From an uncultured Dokdonia sp. (GTDB taxonomy: Bacteria; Bacteroidota; Bacteroidia; Flavobacteriales; Flavobacteriaceae), in the NCBI RefSeq assembly GCF_937910895.1, contig NZ_CALEMI010000052.1:1-64000 (forward strand): a DNA stretch of 64,000 bases, in the 5' to 3' direction. A program made the translations under genes and the position numbers. Below are positions 36,032 through 45,693 of the stretch, piece by piece (the first letter of the stretch is position 1; each line of letters begins with the position of its first letter). The notes under the pieces were generated by a model. The model searched no databases, was not told the origin of the DNA, and saw only the letters and a list, made by a program, of their open reading frames with translations.

Positions 36032-36697
36032 ATGAAAGACATCAATCTTAAAAATATCATGCCTGCTACAGAATATGAAGCATACACCTCTAAGTATTTA
36101 AAACCTTGGGACGCGATGATTCTTAAAAGATGTGCTGAAGAAAACAACCAAAAATCGGCTCAAGGAACCTTACTGGATGTTGGAACAGGAACTGGTGTTC
36201 TCTTGGAAGAGCTACATAAAATACAGGGTTTTGAAAACTATAGACTCATAGGTATTGATTATTATCAAGATAATGTGATAGAAGCAACTGCTAAGTTCAA
36301 AGAACGCTCTCTAGACAACTACATAACCGTTGTACAAGGCGATGCGCATGCACTTGATTTTAGTGATGATACTTTTGATATGGTCATCAGTCGTGCTACC
36401 ATTCATCATCTGGTAGATCCTGTAAAAGCATTGCAAGAAAAATATAGAGTTTTAAAACCCAATGGGGTCTGTCTCATTCACGATATGCGTCGTGATGTAC
36501 CGATAGAAATTCTCGAAAAATTTAATGCCTTACGCGCAAAAGCAAATTATCCACCTACCAAAGTGCATGAAAAATATACCGTGTCAGAAATGAGAGCCTT
36601 TCTTGATCAAGCAGGACTTTCAGATTGCTCTTATGTATACGCAGAAGACAACGGGATGGCTGCATTAGGATATGAAGTTAAAATTTGGAAAAACTAA
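36032..36697 (+). CDS. Class I SAM-dependent methyltransferase
   Basis: A 221-aa Rossmann-fold methyltransferase. The SAM motif is LLDVGTGTG near residues 48-56, with DVVQ-type and DTFDMVIS downstream motifs and ATIHHLVDP in place of the usual acidic post-motif. It is part of the tightly packed operon (13-bp and 16-bp gaps). It probably methylates an O, N or carboxyl group of the cluster product. Confidence 0.85.
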   Translation: MKDINLKNIMPATEYEAYTSKYLKPWDAMILKRCAEENNQKSAQGTLLDVGTGTGVLLEELHKIQGFENYRLIGIDYYQDNVIEATAKFKERSLDNYITVVQGDAHALDFSDDTFDMVISRATIHHLVDPVKALQEKYRVLKPNGVCLIHDMRRDVPIEILEKFNALRAKANYPPTKVHEKYTVSEMRAFLDQAGLSDCSYVYAEDNGMAALGYEVKIWKN

Positions 36698-36712
36698 TTT
36701 AGATACGATACA

Positions 36713-39700
36713 TTGGAATCAAGAATAGATCATAACGCTACGCAAGTTCAACTCCCTATACATGGCTTATCGTATATAGGCAGTAAAGGTCATGGGATAC
36801 AGGCTTTTTGGCAACATTCGCTTCAAGAGCAAACCCTAGTTCCTACTACAAAACAAACTATAGAAAACATATTTGATATTGCGATAAAAGACATTTATTT
36901 ACAATGTCCTTCTATTTTCAAAACTGCATACGATCTTACAATACTTCTTCAAAAAGACACTTCAAATACTGATGTACCATCTGTAAAGAATACTGTTGAA
37001 AATTCTTCTTTATATACAGCAGCATGCACCCTGAAAATTGTGCAAATTTCAGAAGAAGATCAGCTTGTACAGCGGCTTGAAAAATCACAAAGTAATACAC
37101 CAACTATTCTTGCTGTTTTACAAGAAAAAGAAGGACAAACAGAAGCTATATTCTTTGTTTTTAATGTGCCAGAAGTAGCGCCCAAAGCTATCATTACAGA
37201 AATTTCAGCAAATAGTTCTTTAGCTAATTGGTCTTTATCTTCACAAACTGCAAAATATATTGATGTTGTCCAACAAGATCAAATACATACCGAATTCTAT
37301 CAAGAAACCGTTGCTACTAATAGCTTACACGATTTTAAACATTTCCATTGGAGTGTTGCGACATGGTCGTTGTTTGGTTCTTGTGAGTCTTTATTAAGAG
37401 CTGTTCTGGCTACCTATTCTGAAATTATCCCTCCATCTGAAATCGCTTCAGATGATACTGTAAAGCATTATAAAGAAGCATTTCCTTGGTTTCATAGTCT
37501 CCCACATAGCAAACGTAAAAGCATCAGTTGTTTTGCCAATCAAAACACTTTTCACACCATTACGGTAGAGGAAGCTACAGAAAAAAATGACAGTTACTTA
37601 TTTCAACCAGACAAACCACAATTATTAGTATTCAGTGCTCCAAGTCAGCGAGCATTGCAAGGTGTTATACAAACGGCACTTGATCAACTTACAAATTTTG
37701 AAGAGGACGTGTATACGCTTTCGCGAAAGCTAAACAAACAACACCACCAATCATACCGACTGGCATGTAGTGTAGCTCCAGACACTATTGAAAAAAAACT
37801 ACAGGATGCTATTTCTTTACTTGAGGAAGCACCCATGTCTAGTTCTACATCTAAAAAAGGAATTACGTATGGTATTTGTGAGACTGCACCTAAAATAGCG
37901 TTTACCTATCCTGGACAAGGATCTCAATACACCGGAATGTTACAGGATTTGGCATTACATTTTCCTGAAATGCGTTCTAGTATTTCTGATCTTGATCAGG
38001 CATTATACGGTATCAATAAACTTCCTAATAGTACCATTGTATATCCACCTGAAGGCAACTTGACTACACAAGAGAAAACGATGCTTCAGCAAGAGTTGTA
38101 TAATATGGAAGGTGGGGCTACAAATATTGTTATTTCTAGTGTTGCCGTATTTGATTTACTTAAAAAATGTGGGGTCTTGCCAGAGGTACACTTAGGACAC
38201 AGCCATGGAGAAAATACCGCTTTAAATACTGCTGGAATTCTCTCTAGTGATCGAAATGCTTTTTTTGAGTTGGTTACAGAAATCAGCAGACGTGGTTCTG
38301 ACGGAATCGAAGAAGGACAGATTCCTGTGGGAAAATTTATATCTGTTGCCTTATTCCAACAGAATATAGATCACATTTTAGAAGCCTATAAGGATGACAT
38401 TTATATAGCGATGGATAACTGTCCACATCAATTTGTGGTCTTTGGAAAAAATGAAATTATAAAGGAATTTCAAAAAGCGATTAGTGATTTGGGTGCCATC
38501 TGTATTTCGCTACCTTTTGACAGAGCGTATCATACGCCATTTTTTGAAAGAGAAATGCGTTTTATACAACCTATTTACGATAGCATTACATTATATCGTC
38601 CTACGGCAAAAGTTTTTAGCTGTATAGATCTTGACTATTTTTCCGAAGATCCTATTCAGATAAAATCTAAACTTGGAAAACAGTGGACAAACTGTGTACG
38701 TTTTAGAGAAGCCATTGATATTTTATATAAAGATGGCATTACTCGTTTTATAGAAGTAGGTCCTGGAAGTACACTTACTGGTTTTACTAACGATACCTTA
38801 CACGGTAAAGATTTTAAAGCATTATCATGTGACGTCAAACAAAAAAGCAGTCTTAAACAGTTACAATTTATACTCGCAAAGCTTTTTGTAGATGGTGTTG
38901 CTATTCAAACGGATATTTTTCTTAAAAAAGAAGTTCCTGCTATTGAAGTGATTCATGAAAGAAAATCACATAAATTAAAATCTACTGAAACTTCCATTCA
39001 AGCAGAAACAACAACGCAAAAACAGATTGTAACGCGACATTTTGAATTGATGAATCAGTTTTTAAAACAACAAGAACAGATCTCTAAACAATTTTTTGAA
39101 GGGCAAATTTCAGTATCTCAAGAAACGAATACTACTCAGGAACTCCCGCCACTTTTAGATGGTATTGTTGAGGTCTCTACTACAGAAGTCGTTTTTGAAA
39201 AAACACTCCTTATTGATCAAGATATATTCCTAAAAGATCACACATTAGGACGATTTTCCGAAGGAGACAACACAGGATATCCATTACCCGTAATGCCTTT
39301 TGTAACCACGATGGAACTCATTGCCGAAGCCGCATCCTATTGGGCTACCGATAATTTGTTAGTGACCAAATTGAAAGACATCCGAGGTCATAAATGGATT
39401 GCATTAGACCAAGAATCATTGCGCCTATTAATTGTTGCCAAAAAAGAAAATAATCAAACCATAAAAATACAGGTCTTTACAGATCAAGTACATCCCACAC
39501 ATATTGTTGCAGAAGGTACTGCGATATTATCTGAGCATTATGCACTGCCTCCTGAATTACAAATCTCTGAGATGAAGTGTAAAGAAAACCCTATTTGGGA
39601 TGCAAAAGACTTTAATGAAACCTGTCTTTTTCACGGTCCTTCTTTTACGAGTATGGAAAGCTTAATCGACGTAGGCGATACAGGAATTGTTTTAGAACTT

Positions 39701-40792
39701 AAAAACCCTTCTCAACAACAATTTTTGGCACATAAAGAAACGACTCATTTTAAAACACCTGGTGCTATTCTAGATGCTTCTGGTCAAATGGTTGCCTACT
39801 GGCTGGTTGAACAAGGTGAAACTCATTTTGGATCTTTCCCATTTTATGTAGCCTCTTTTGAACTTTACGACCATCCACGATTAGCGGAAGGTCAAAAGAT
39901 TAAATGTGCTGCCAGCTTTGAAAAAAATAACGATATCCTTATAGGTGACTATCAGTTTTATGATCAAGACAAAGTGTTATTTAGTATTGAAGGACTCCAT
40001 TCTAAATACTATGATTTCCCCAAGGAGTTTTTAAATTGTCTGTATTGGGAAGGCAGAGGCTCTTATCTATCACAACCACTGTCTATTGACACTAACCTTC
40101 CTGTTCAACTAAGACGTATTGCTGATATACCCAATGGCTTTTTGGATCAAGGAGGTGCCATCTGGCTAAGAGCCCTAGCCCATATAATGCTTTCTAAAGA
40201 GGAGAAAGATACTTGGTATGCACTTTCTGACAAAGGAACTCGCAGGAAAGAATGGCTCCTAGGAAGAGTTGTTGAAAAAGAAGCTGTTCGTTCGTATGCA
40301 GATCAATATTATAGTTTAATCTTATCTCCCAGAGACATAGAAGTTATACCCTCAGCATTAGGAAAACCTATGATAATATGTGACGCATTAGCAAAAAAGA
40401 ATGCACTCCCTGATATTTCTATCTCACATTCTTTAACTACTGCCATTGCCGCAGTGGTGCCAAAAGGGATGACCGTAGGAATAGATCTTGAATTAATACA
40501 TAAAAAAGAAGAAAGTTATAACGTAGGACTTGTTTTTGACCAAGAAGAAAAAGAGCTATTACAGGGACGCAGTTTACTTCCTTTCTTCTGTGCAAAAGAA
40601 GCCGCTGCCAAAAGTTTAGGAATTCCGTTTTTAGGAAGTTATACGGCTTGGAAAATAATAACAATTACCAATGATATTGTGACCATACAACATGAACACA
40701 CACTTCTTGATGTCTATGTATACACAGACGCTACAGAAGTAACTGCTGTATGTGTGCATACACGTAAAGAGAAACAATTATTAAATCATTAA
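36713..40792 (+). CDS. Synthase: degenerate KS - AT - DH - phosphopantetheinyl transferase
   Basis: A 1359-aa protein with a TTG start. Residues about 1-370 look like a decayed ketosynthase (PWFHSLPHSKRKSIS where an intact KS has PWIH...RRAGVSSFG; no active-site Cys or His). The acyltransferase (about 385-700) has S497 in GHSHGE. A coiled linker leads to a hot-dog dehydratase (about 815-1110) with H843 in DHTLG and D1021 in LDASGQ. The C-terminus is a phosphopantetheinyl transferase (about 1210-1350) with D1258 in GIDLE and K1295-E1296 in CAKEAAAKS. It combines the equivalents of PfaB, the dehydratase of PfaC and PfaE, so the synthase can activate its own carrier domains. Confidence 0.85.
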   Translation: MESRIDHNATQVQLPIHGLSYIGSKGHGIQAFWQHSLQEQTLVPTTKQTIENIFDIAIKDIYLQCPSIFKTAYDLTILLQKDTSNTDVPSVKNTVENSSLYTAACTLKIVQISEEDQLVQRLEKSQSNTPTILAVLQEKEGQTEAIFFVFNVPEVAPKAIITEISANSSLANWSLSSQTAKYIDVVQQDQIHTEFYQETVATNSLHDFKHFHWSVATWSLFGSCESLLRAVLATYSEIIPPSEIASDDTVKHYKEAFPWFHSLPHSKRKSISCFANQNTFHTITVEEATEKNDSYLFQPDKPQLLVFSAPSQRALQGVIQTALDQLTNFEEDVYTLSRKLNKQHHQSYRLACSVAPDTIEKKLQDAISLLEEAPMSSSTSKKGITYGICETAPKIAFTYPGQGSQYTGMLQDLALHFPEMRSSISDLDQALYGINKLPNSTIVYPPEGNLTTQEKTMLQQELYNMEGGATNIVISSVAVFDLLKKCGVLPEVHLGHSHGENTALNTAGILSSDRNAFFELVTEISRRGSDGIEEGQIPVGKFISVALFQQNIDHILEAYKDDIYIAMDNCPHQFVVFGKNEIIKEFQKAISDLGAICISLPFDRAYHTPFFEREMRFIQPIYDSITLYRPTAKVFSCIDLDYFSEDPIQIKSKLGKQWTNCVRFREAIDILYKDGITRFIEVGPGSTLTGFTNDTLHGKDFKALSCDVKQKSSLKQLQFILAKLFVDGVAIQTDIFLKKEVPAIEVIHERKSHKLKSTETSIQAETTTQKQIVTRHFELMNQFLKQQEQISKQFFEGQISVSQETNTTQELPPLLDGIVEVSTTEVVFEKTLLIDQDIFLKDHTLGRFSEGDNTGYPLPVMPFVTTMELIAEAASYWATDNLLVTKLKDIRGHKWIALDQESLRLLIVAKKENNQTIKIQVFTDQVHPTHIVAEGTAILSEHYALPPELQISEMKCKENPIWDAKDFNETCLFHGPSFTSMESLIDVGDTGIVLELKNPSQQQFLAHKETTHFKTPGAILDASGQMVAYWLVEQGETHFGSFPFYVASFELYDHPRLAEGQKIKCAASFEKNNDILIGDYQFYDQDKVLFSIEGLHSKYYDFPKEFLNCLYWEGRGSYLSQPLSIDTNLPVQLRRIADIPNGFLDQGGAIWLRALAHIMLSKEEKDTWYALSDKGTRRKEWLLGRVVEKEAVRSYADQYYSLILSPRDIEVIPSALGKPMIICDALAKKNALPDISISHSLTTAIAAVVPKGMTVGIDLELIHKKEESYNVGLVFDQEEKELLQGRSLLPFFCAKEAAAKSLGIPFLGSYTAWKIITITNDIVTIQHEHTLLDVYVYTDATEVTAVCVHTRKEKQLLNH
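37716..37731. repeat. Palindrome copy (one mismatch) inside the AT-DH-PPTase gene
   Basis: CGCTTTCGCGAAAGCT, read in frame as LSRKL. Confidence 0.9.
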
Positions 40793-40803
40793 AATTCAAA
40801 ATT

Positions 40804-41076
40804 ATGAAACTCACAAAAGAAGAAACAGAAGGTAAAATCATTCACATCCTAGAAAACTTTGTGGAAGATTGGGATTTAGATGAAGAGATCAATAGAGATA
40901 CAAAACTTAATGAAGATTTATGTTTTACTTCTGTAAACATGATTCATTTTATGGCAAACATTGATATGGAATTTCAGAAAAAATTCCCATTTGAGCAACT
41001 CATTATGAAGGAAGGTTCTTTCAAAAACGAACTTGAAGTAGATCAACTAGTGGATTATATATACCAAAATCAATAA
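40804..41076 (+). CDS. Free-standing acyl carrier protein
   Basis: A 90-aa acidic, four-helix protein with a carrier-protein layout. S43 in DLCFTSVNMIHF is the likely phosphopantetheine site, a variant of the DSL motif. It is separate from the three in-line carriers of the synthase, so it may hold a different substrate, for example the chain handed to release or tailoring enzymes. Gaps of 11 bp on each side. Confidence 0.8.
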   Translation: MKLTKEETEGKIIHILENFVEDWDLDEEINRDTKLNEDLCFTSVNMIHFMANIDMEFQKKFPFEQLIMKEGSFKNELEVDQLVDYIYQNQ

Positions 41077-41087
41077 GCTATCCATTT

Positions 41088-43022
41088 ATGAAACATCTCG
41101 TTTTCTATAGTCATTATCATTATGGACTTGGGCATGTCTCACGTACCACAGCTATCATCAATGCTGTTCTTGAGCAAGATCCAAATGTAACCTGTACTTT
41201 ACTTACAGACACTTTGCATAAAGTGGACTTCTATATCCATCCAGATATAGAAATTGTGGAGTTACCTAAAGTCCCTAGAAATTCAAAAGACTTTACGTTA
41301 ATCAGAACAAAGATTTTAGAACGTACAGAAAAGATTATAGCCTATTTTAATACACATACAGTAGATGTTTTTTTATCGGATCATATTCCCTTTGGAGTGT
41401 ATGGAGAATTAACAGATGTTTTTAAAAACATACTTCGTAAAAAACAACATACACAATGTGTTCTGGGAGTTCCATATCCACATACCAAAGGACTTATCCC
41501 TCGGAATCCATATTTGAGAGACTTATTACAAATATATCAACACGTATTATTGTATTCTGACCAAGATTGGTACCCTTTTAACATTGATTACTCTGGCGGT
41601 CATATCATAACAAAATACACAGGTATTGTGACCAGACCGACTACATTTCAGGTAAAAAGTGATGAAGAACGTGCATCATCGTCTCAAAAATGCATTGCTG
41701 TATCTGTAGGAAGTGGTGTGGTAGGACTCGAATTATTTAAAAAAATATTGGATGCCACGAGAGAATTCAGAGCACAAAACATCTTATTAAAATGGGTGAT
41801 GGGACCGCTTGGAGATCAAAAAAAGTATGCAGAATTAAGTGAAGGAGAGCAGAATGTCTCATTACTGACCCATGCTAGTTTACAAGAACTCGTAGCAGAT
41901 GCAGATGTTGTTATTGCAAGAGTAGGTTATAACTCAGCATTTACATTAGCAAAAACTAGACTCCCTATCATATTCATTCCGTATTTAAGCCAAGATACAG
42001 AGCAAGAAATAAGAGCGTATAAGTTATCTGAATCTATAAATAACATTTGGAGATTAAAAGAGACAAAACCTCATTTTAAAACAAAGCTTAAAGACCTTAT
42101 TACAAAAGGACTCCAGACGCCATTAAGAACCGAAGAACTCTCATTTGACACAAACGGAGCAGTAGCTTCTGCTACTTACCTTTTACACCTCGCTTCTAAA
42201 AAGATAAAAGATCTCGACACCTTAAAATCAAAAAAAATACTCACGATCCATGCAGATGATCTAGGGCTTACAGATGGTGTGACCAAAGGAATTACTAACT
42301 CCATTACACAAGGAATTGTGACAGATACCGCCGCTATGGTTTGTATTGAAGGAGCAAAAGAGCACATCCTTAAAGTACAGCGTACATTAAAAAACAAAAT
42401 AGGACTCCACTTACAACTTACTGGAGGCACTCCATGTTTAGATAGCGCACAAATATCTACCCTTGTCACAGAAGATGGCACATTCCCATCTAAGAGATTT
42501 CAACTCTCTACAAAACTAGATATCTCTCAAGTAGAAAAAGAATGGGAAGCGCAATTACAACGTCTACAAAGTTGGGGAATCCAGCCTGCTTATGTAGATA
42601 GTCATCACAATGTACACTTAAAGCCAAAACTACTGCCTTTGATAGCAAAATTTGCTAAAAAACATCAATTATACGTGAGATCTGGCGACTCGGTATTAAT
42701 ACATCACTATTTTAAAAGTCAAGGGGTTATATCACCTGCCTTTACGGTAAGAAAATTTTATGGTGATCAATTGAGCAAAGCCTCTTTACTTGAATTGATT
42801 GACAACGGATTTAAACAAATAAATAACGAAGGTATTCTCGAAATTGCCTGTCATCCAGGATATTCAGATACAGAATTAGAACAGATATCTGATCATAACA
42901 TACATCGAGAAACCGAAATAAAGATCCTCACAGATAAAGAGCTTCCAGAACTCTTAGCAGAGAGAGGAATCTCGTTGATGTCAACACACGAGATTACGCA
43001 ACAATTAGCAACACCTGTTTAA
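41088..43022 (+). CDS. Glycosyltransferase - YdjC/ChbG deacetylase fusion
   Basis: A 644-aa two-domain protein. Residues about 1-370 form a GT-B, MurG/MGT-like glycosyltransferase (HYHYGLGHVSRTTAI at the start; ADVVIARVGYNSAFTLA in the donor-binding half). Residues about 383-640 form a YdjC/ChbG carbohydrate deacetylase with H388-A-D390-D391, VDSHHNVHL and EIACHPGY as metal and active-site motifs. The fusion suggests that an N-acetylated sugar is attached and then N-deacetylated by one polypeptide, as BshA and BshB do separately in bacillithiol synthesis. Confidence 0.82.
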   Translation: MKHLVFYSHYHYGLGHVSRTTAIINAVLEQDPNVTCTLLTDTLHKVDFYIHPDIEIVELPKVPRNSKDFTLIRTKILERTEKIIAYFNTHTVDVFLSDHIPFGVYGELTDVFKNILRKKQHTQCVLGVPYPHTKGLIPRNPYLRDLLQIYQHVLLYSDQDWYPFNIDYSGGHIITKYTGIVTRPTTFQVKSDEERASSSQKCIAVSVGSGVVGLELFKKILDATREFRAQNILLKWVMGPLGDQKKYAELSEGEQNVSLLTHASLQELVADADVVIARVGYNSAFTLAKTRLPIIFIPYLSQDTEQEIRAYKLSESINNIWRLKETKPHFKTKLKDLITKGLQTPLRTEELSFDTNGAVASATYLLHLASKKIKDLDTLKSKKILTIHADDLGLTDGVTKGITNSITQGIVTDTAAMVCIEGAKEHILKVQRTLKNKIGLHLQLTGGTPCLDSAQISTLVTEDGTFPSKRFQLSTKLDISQVEKEWEAQLQRLQSWGIQPAYVDSHHNVHLKPKLLPLIAKFAKKHQLYVRSGDSVLIHHYFKSQGVISPAFTVRKFYGDQLSKASLLELIDNGFKQINNEGILEIACHPGYSDTELEQISDHNIHRETEIKILTDKELPELLAERGISLMSTHEITQQLATPV

Positions 43023-43041
43023 AAGGGAGTGATGCTATATA

Positions 43042-43057
43042 CGCTTTCGCGAAAGCG
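43042..43057. repeat. Palindrome CGCTTTCGCGAAAGCG, exact copy between cluster genes
   Basis: Exact copy in the 97-bp gap, extended on both sides (20 bp with flanking TA/TA) and by outer imperfect arms ATGCTATA/TATATAAA. It can fold as a strong hairpin in the transcript between the two cluster segments. Confidence 0.9.
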
Positions 43058-43119
43058 TACACAGCATATATAAAAGCTGTATGGTCAATAGAAAATAAGA
43101 ATTAAAAAAATAGAGTATC

Positions 43120-44211
43120 ATGGAAATAATCAATCACGCAATCGTAGGTTGCGGAAGAATAGCACCAAACCACGTAGATGGTTTTACTCGCATAGACAAT
43201 GTAAAAATAACTTATGCGGTAGATAAAGATATTGAAGTCGCCAAAGCATTTGCAGAACGTTTTGATATAGAAAATTACACGTCAGATTATCAAAAAGTAC
43301 TGAGCGATCCTTCTGTGCATAGTATCTCTCTAAATGTTCCTCATGATCTTCATGGAGTTATGGCACAGCAAGCCGCTGAAGCAAATAAACACGTTTTGTT
43401 AGAAAAACCCTTTGTCATTGACCCAAAAGAAGGAGAAAAGCTCGTACAAACGGCCAGAGAGCGTGGCGTTACTGTGATGCCTATCGTACAGCATCATTAT
43501 GACTTGCTACTAATCAAGATCAAAGAAATGATAGATTCAGGAGCAATGGGAACGATTAGTATGCTGCGAGGACATCTAGAATGTAATCGTCCGCCATCCT
43601 ACTATTCTGAAAGCGAATGGCGCGGGAGCTTACAACGAGAAGGAGGATCTGTGCTGATTAATCAGGCATATCATATTTTAGACTTAATGGTATGGCTATC
43701 TGGTCCTGTACAAAATGTAACAGCACATCAACACACCACAAACCGTGAAGTGATGGAAACCGAAGATGTATTTACAGCGTCACTGAAATTTAAAAATCGT
43801 GCCCTAGCATCACTAAGCGTATGTGGCGCAGGAGGTTCTTCTTGGAGAAATATGATCGAAATCATAAGTGATCAGGGCGTTATTGGTTTTGACATCTCTC
43901 ACCCCAATCAATTACTTCGTTTTGAGTTGAAATCAAAAAGAGAAATGAAACTCTGGAGAAAACAGTTTGCAGAAATTATAGAAGCGGTACAACCATCATC
44001 TGCAGGGACAGATTATTATGGGATCTCACACAGACCGCAAACAAAAGCATTTATAGACGCCATACGAGGCACTATAGACGTTAAAGAAGATCAACAACAC
44101 GCTTTACATATTGTACATACCATAGATGCTTTATACACGTCTTCCAGACAACAAAAAAATAGGGACGTACAAGAAATAACTATTAATTCTGAGAGCTATG
44201 CAACTACATAA
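43120..44211 (+). CDS. Gfo/Idh/MocA-family sugar dehydrogenase
   Basis: A 363-aa NAD(P)-dependent oxidoreductase. The Rossmann motif is AIVGCGRIAPNH near residues 7-18 and the catalytic Lys is in LLEKPF near residue 95. A conserved His is near 180 (AYHILDLMVWL). Family members oxidise a sugar hydroxyl. Its stop overlaps the start of the DegT aminotransferase, a pair that often converts a nucleotide sugar to an amino sugar (C3 oxidation then transamination, as in NtdC/NtdA or WlbA/WlbE systems). Confidence 0.85.
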   Translation: MEIINHAIVGCGRIAPNHVDGFTRIDNVKITYAVDKDIEVAKAFAERFDIENYTSDYQKVLSDPSVHSISLNVPHDLHGVMAQQAAEANKHVLLEKPFVIDPKEGEKLVQTARERGVTVMPIVQHHYDLLLIKIKEMIDSGAMGTISMLRGHLECNRPPSYYSESEWRGSLQREGGSVLINQAYHILDLMVWLSGPVQNVTAHQHTTNREVMETEDVFTASLKFKNRALASLSVCGAGGSSWRNMIEIISDQGVIGFDISHPNQLLRFELKSKREMKLWRKQFAEIIEAVQPSSAGTDYYGISHRPQTKAFIDAIRGTIDVKEDQQHALHIVHTIDALYTSSRQQKNRDVQEITINSESYATT

Positions 44212-45364
44212 TAACTGGCAAGGCCACTACACAGAAATCCAAGAAGAAGACAAACTATCTGTGCTAAAAACGATAGACGAGAACCAATTATCTATTGTCT
44301 CTGGCGGGCTTATGGCACGTTTTGAAAAACGATTTGCCAAGTTTGCAGCAACTAACTATGGTGTTGCTTTTAACAGCGGAACTTCCTCTATACTAGCAGC
44401 ACTATGGGCAATAGGCGTCCGTCAAGGAGATGAGGTGATTGTTTGTTCTTATGGTTTTGAAGGCACGATTGCTCCTATGCTTACCTTAGGAGCTACTATT
44501 GTTCCTTGTGATATGAACGCGGACACCTTTACCATAGATCCAGAGAGTATCAAAAATGCAATTACAGAAAAGACCAAAGCTATTTTTGTGCATAATCCTT
44601 GGGGAGTTCCTGCCGACTATGATGCCATTAAGGAAGTAACTGCACTTCCTCTGATCGCCGATGCTGCGCATGCACACGGAGCAACTTATAAGGGCGAACC
44701 TCTTGCAAAAGCTGTTGCTATTGCCTGTTATTCATTAGGGTTAAACAAACTTATTACAGGAGGAGAATTAGGATGCGCCGTCACAGATAGCCTTGAGTTA
44801 CGAGATGCTATGATATTGTATGGACACATCAATCGCGCTCCTATGGATCTTAAAACAAATGAATGGACTGGAAATGCGGTAGGATTAAAACTACGTCCGC
44901 ATCCTTTTGCGATGGCATTAGCAATGCCACAAATAAAAAGATATGATGAGAAGAAAATACTGCTTGTTGAGACCTGTCAAGCGATAGAAACTATTTTTGA
45001 AAAACACGGGTTTATAGCACAAGCCGTTCCAGAAAATTCAACACGAGTATATTGGCGTATTGTTTTAAAAATAGAAGAGACGGTATTTAAAGGTGTCACT
45101 ACAGATAGTATAGAATCATTCTTAAAAGAACACGGGATTCCAGTAGAAAAAAATCACTATTGGCCATTACTAGCCGATCGTAAAATATTTGATTGGGAAG
45201 ATAATCAATCCCTTGTCAGAAAAACTAATACCCCAACAGCAACAGCAGTTGTCCCTCGTACCATTACTCTTCCTGCTCCTGTAGTACTCCCTTCTGAGGA
45301 ATTACAACGTATAGAAAATATCCTTTCTAAAATACATACCCTTACAGAAAATATCGCTGTATAA
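44198..45364 (+). CDS. DegT/DnrJ/EryC1-family sugar aminotransferase
   Basis: A 388-aa PLP aminotransferase of the sugar type. The PLP lysine is K184 in YSLGLNKLITGGELG, and DAAHAHG near 153-159 contacts the cofactor; FNSGTSSILAAL near the N-terminus is the phosphate cup. It overlaps the Gfo/Idh gene by 14 bp, so the two enzymes most likely act in sequence. It is the last gene of the cluster, followed at once by a strong terminator. Confidence 0.87.
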   Translation: MQLHNNWQGHYTEIQEEDKLSVLKTIDENQLSIVSGGLMARFEKRFAKFAATNYGVAFNSGTSSILAALWAIGVRQGDEVIVCSYGFEGTIAPMLTLGATIVPCDMNADTFTIDPESIKNAITEKTKAIFVHNPWGVPADYDAIKEVTALPLIADAAHAHGATYKGEPLAKAVAIACYSLGLNKLITGGELGCAVTDSLELRDAMILYGHINRAPMDLKTNEWTGNAVGLKLRPHPFAMALAMPQIKRYDEKKILLVETCQAIETIFEKHGFIAQAVPENSTRVYWRIVLKIEETVFKGVTTDSIESFLKEHGIPVEKNHYWPLLADRKIFDWEDNQSLVRKTNTPTATAVVPRTITLPAPVVLPSEELQRIENILSKIHTLTENIAV

Positions 45365-45367
45365 ATT

Positions 45368-45402
45368 GAAATTGCATCTAGTCAACAATTAGATGCAATT
45401 TC
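45368..45402 (+). terminator. Rho-independent terminator of the biosynthetic cluster
   Basis: A 13-bp perfect stem (GAAATTGCATCTA / TAGATGCAATTTC) with a 9-nt loop, followed by TAAATTTCTTTTCTTTTTTT. It starts four bases after the aminotransferase stop and closes the cluster. Confidence 0.9.
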
Positions 45403-45427
45403 TAAATTTCTTTTCTTTTTTTGATAT

Positions 45428-45471
45428 GTAACTATTGTTACTGTATAGAAACATGAGTCATTTTACTTTTG
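45428..45471 (+). promoter_or_regulatory. Crp/Fnr-type operator plus -7 box for the first Crp/Fnr gene
   Basis: Inverted repeat GTAAC-TATT-GTTAC (45428-45441), with TACTTTTG (45464-45471) as -7 box. The centres are 33 bp apart, which puts the site near -41.5, as in class II activation. It precedes the regulator gene by about 220 bp, so autoregulation is likely. Confidence 0.7.
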
Positions 45472-45693
45472 TTGAAATACATCTAAATATGCTAAGAAGA
45501 GGGATGAAAACATATAGTATTCCTAATACAAACTATTCTCTAGGTCACGCAGTGAAATCTCATAGAAGGTCCTTCTATCAGTTCAATCTATTGGACATGG
45601 CATCTGAAAATTATGAGAAATGTGAGATTCAACGCCCTCTATTTTTTACTTACAAAGAGTGCAATCCATCTATAAACATTGTAAATTCACAAG

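Noticed and set aside
23946-40792. Canonical EPA/DHA (pfaABCDE) synthase
   Set aside because: There is no PfaC-type KS-CLF-DH-DH protein, only one DH, and the surrounding sugar and oxygenase genes do not fit a plain PUFA locus.
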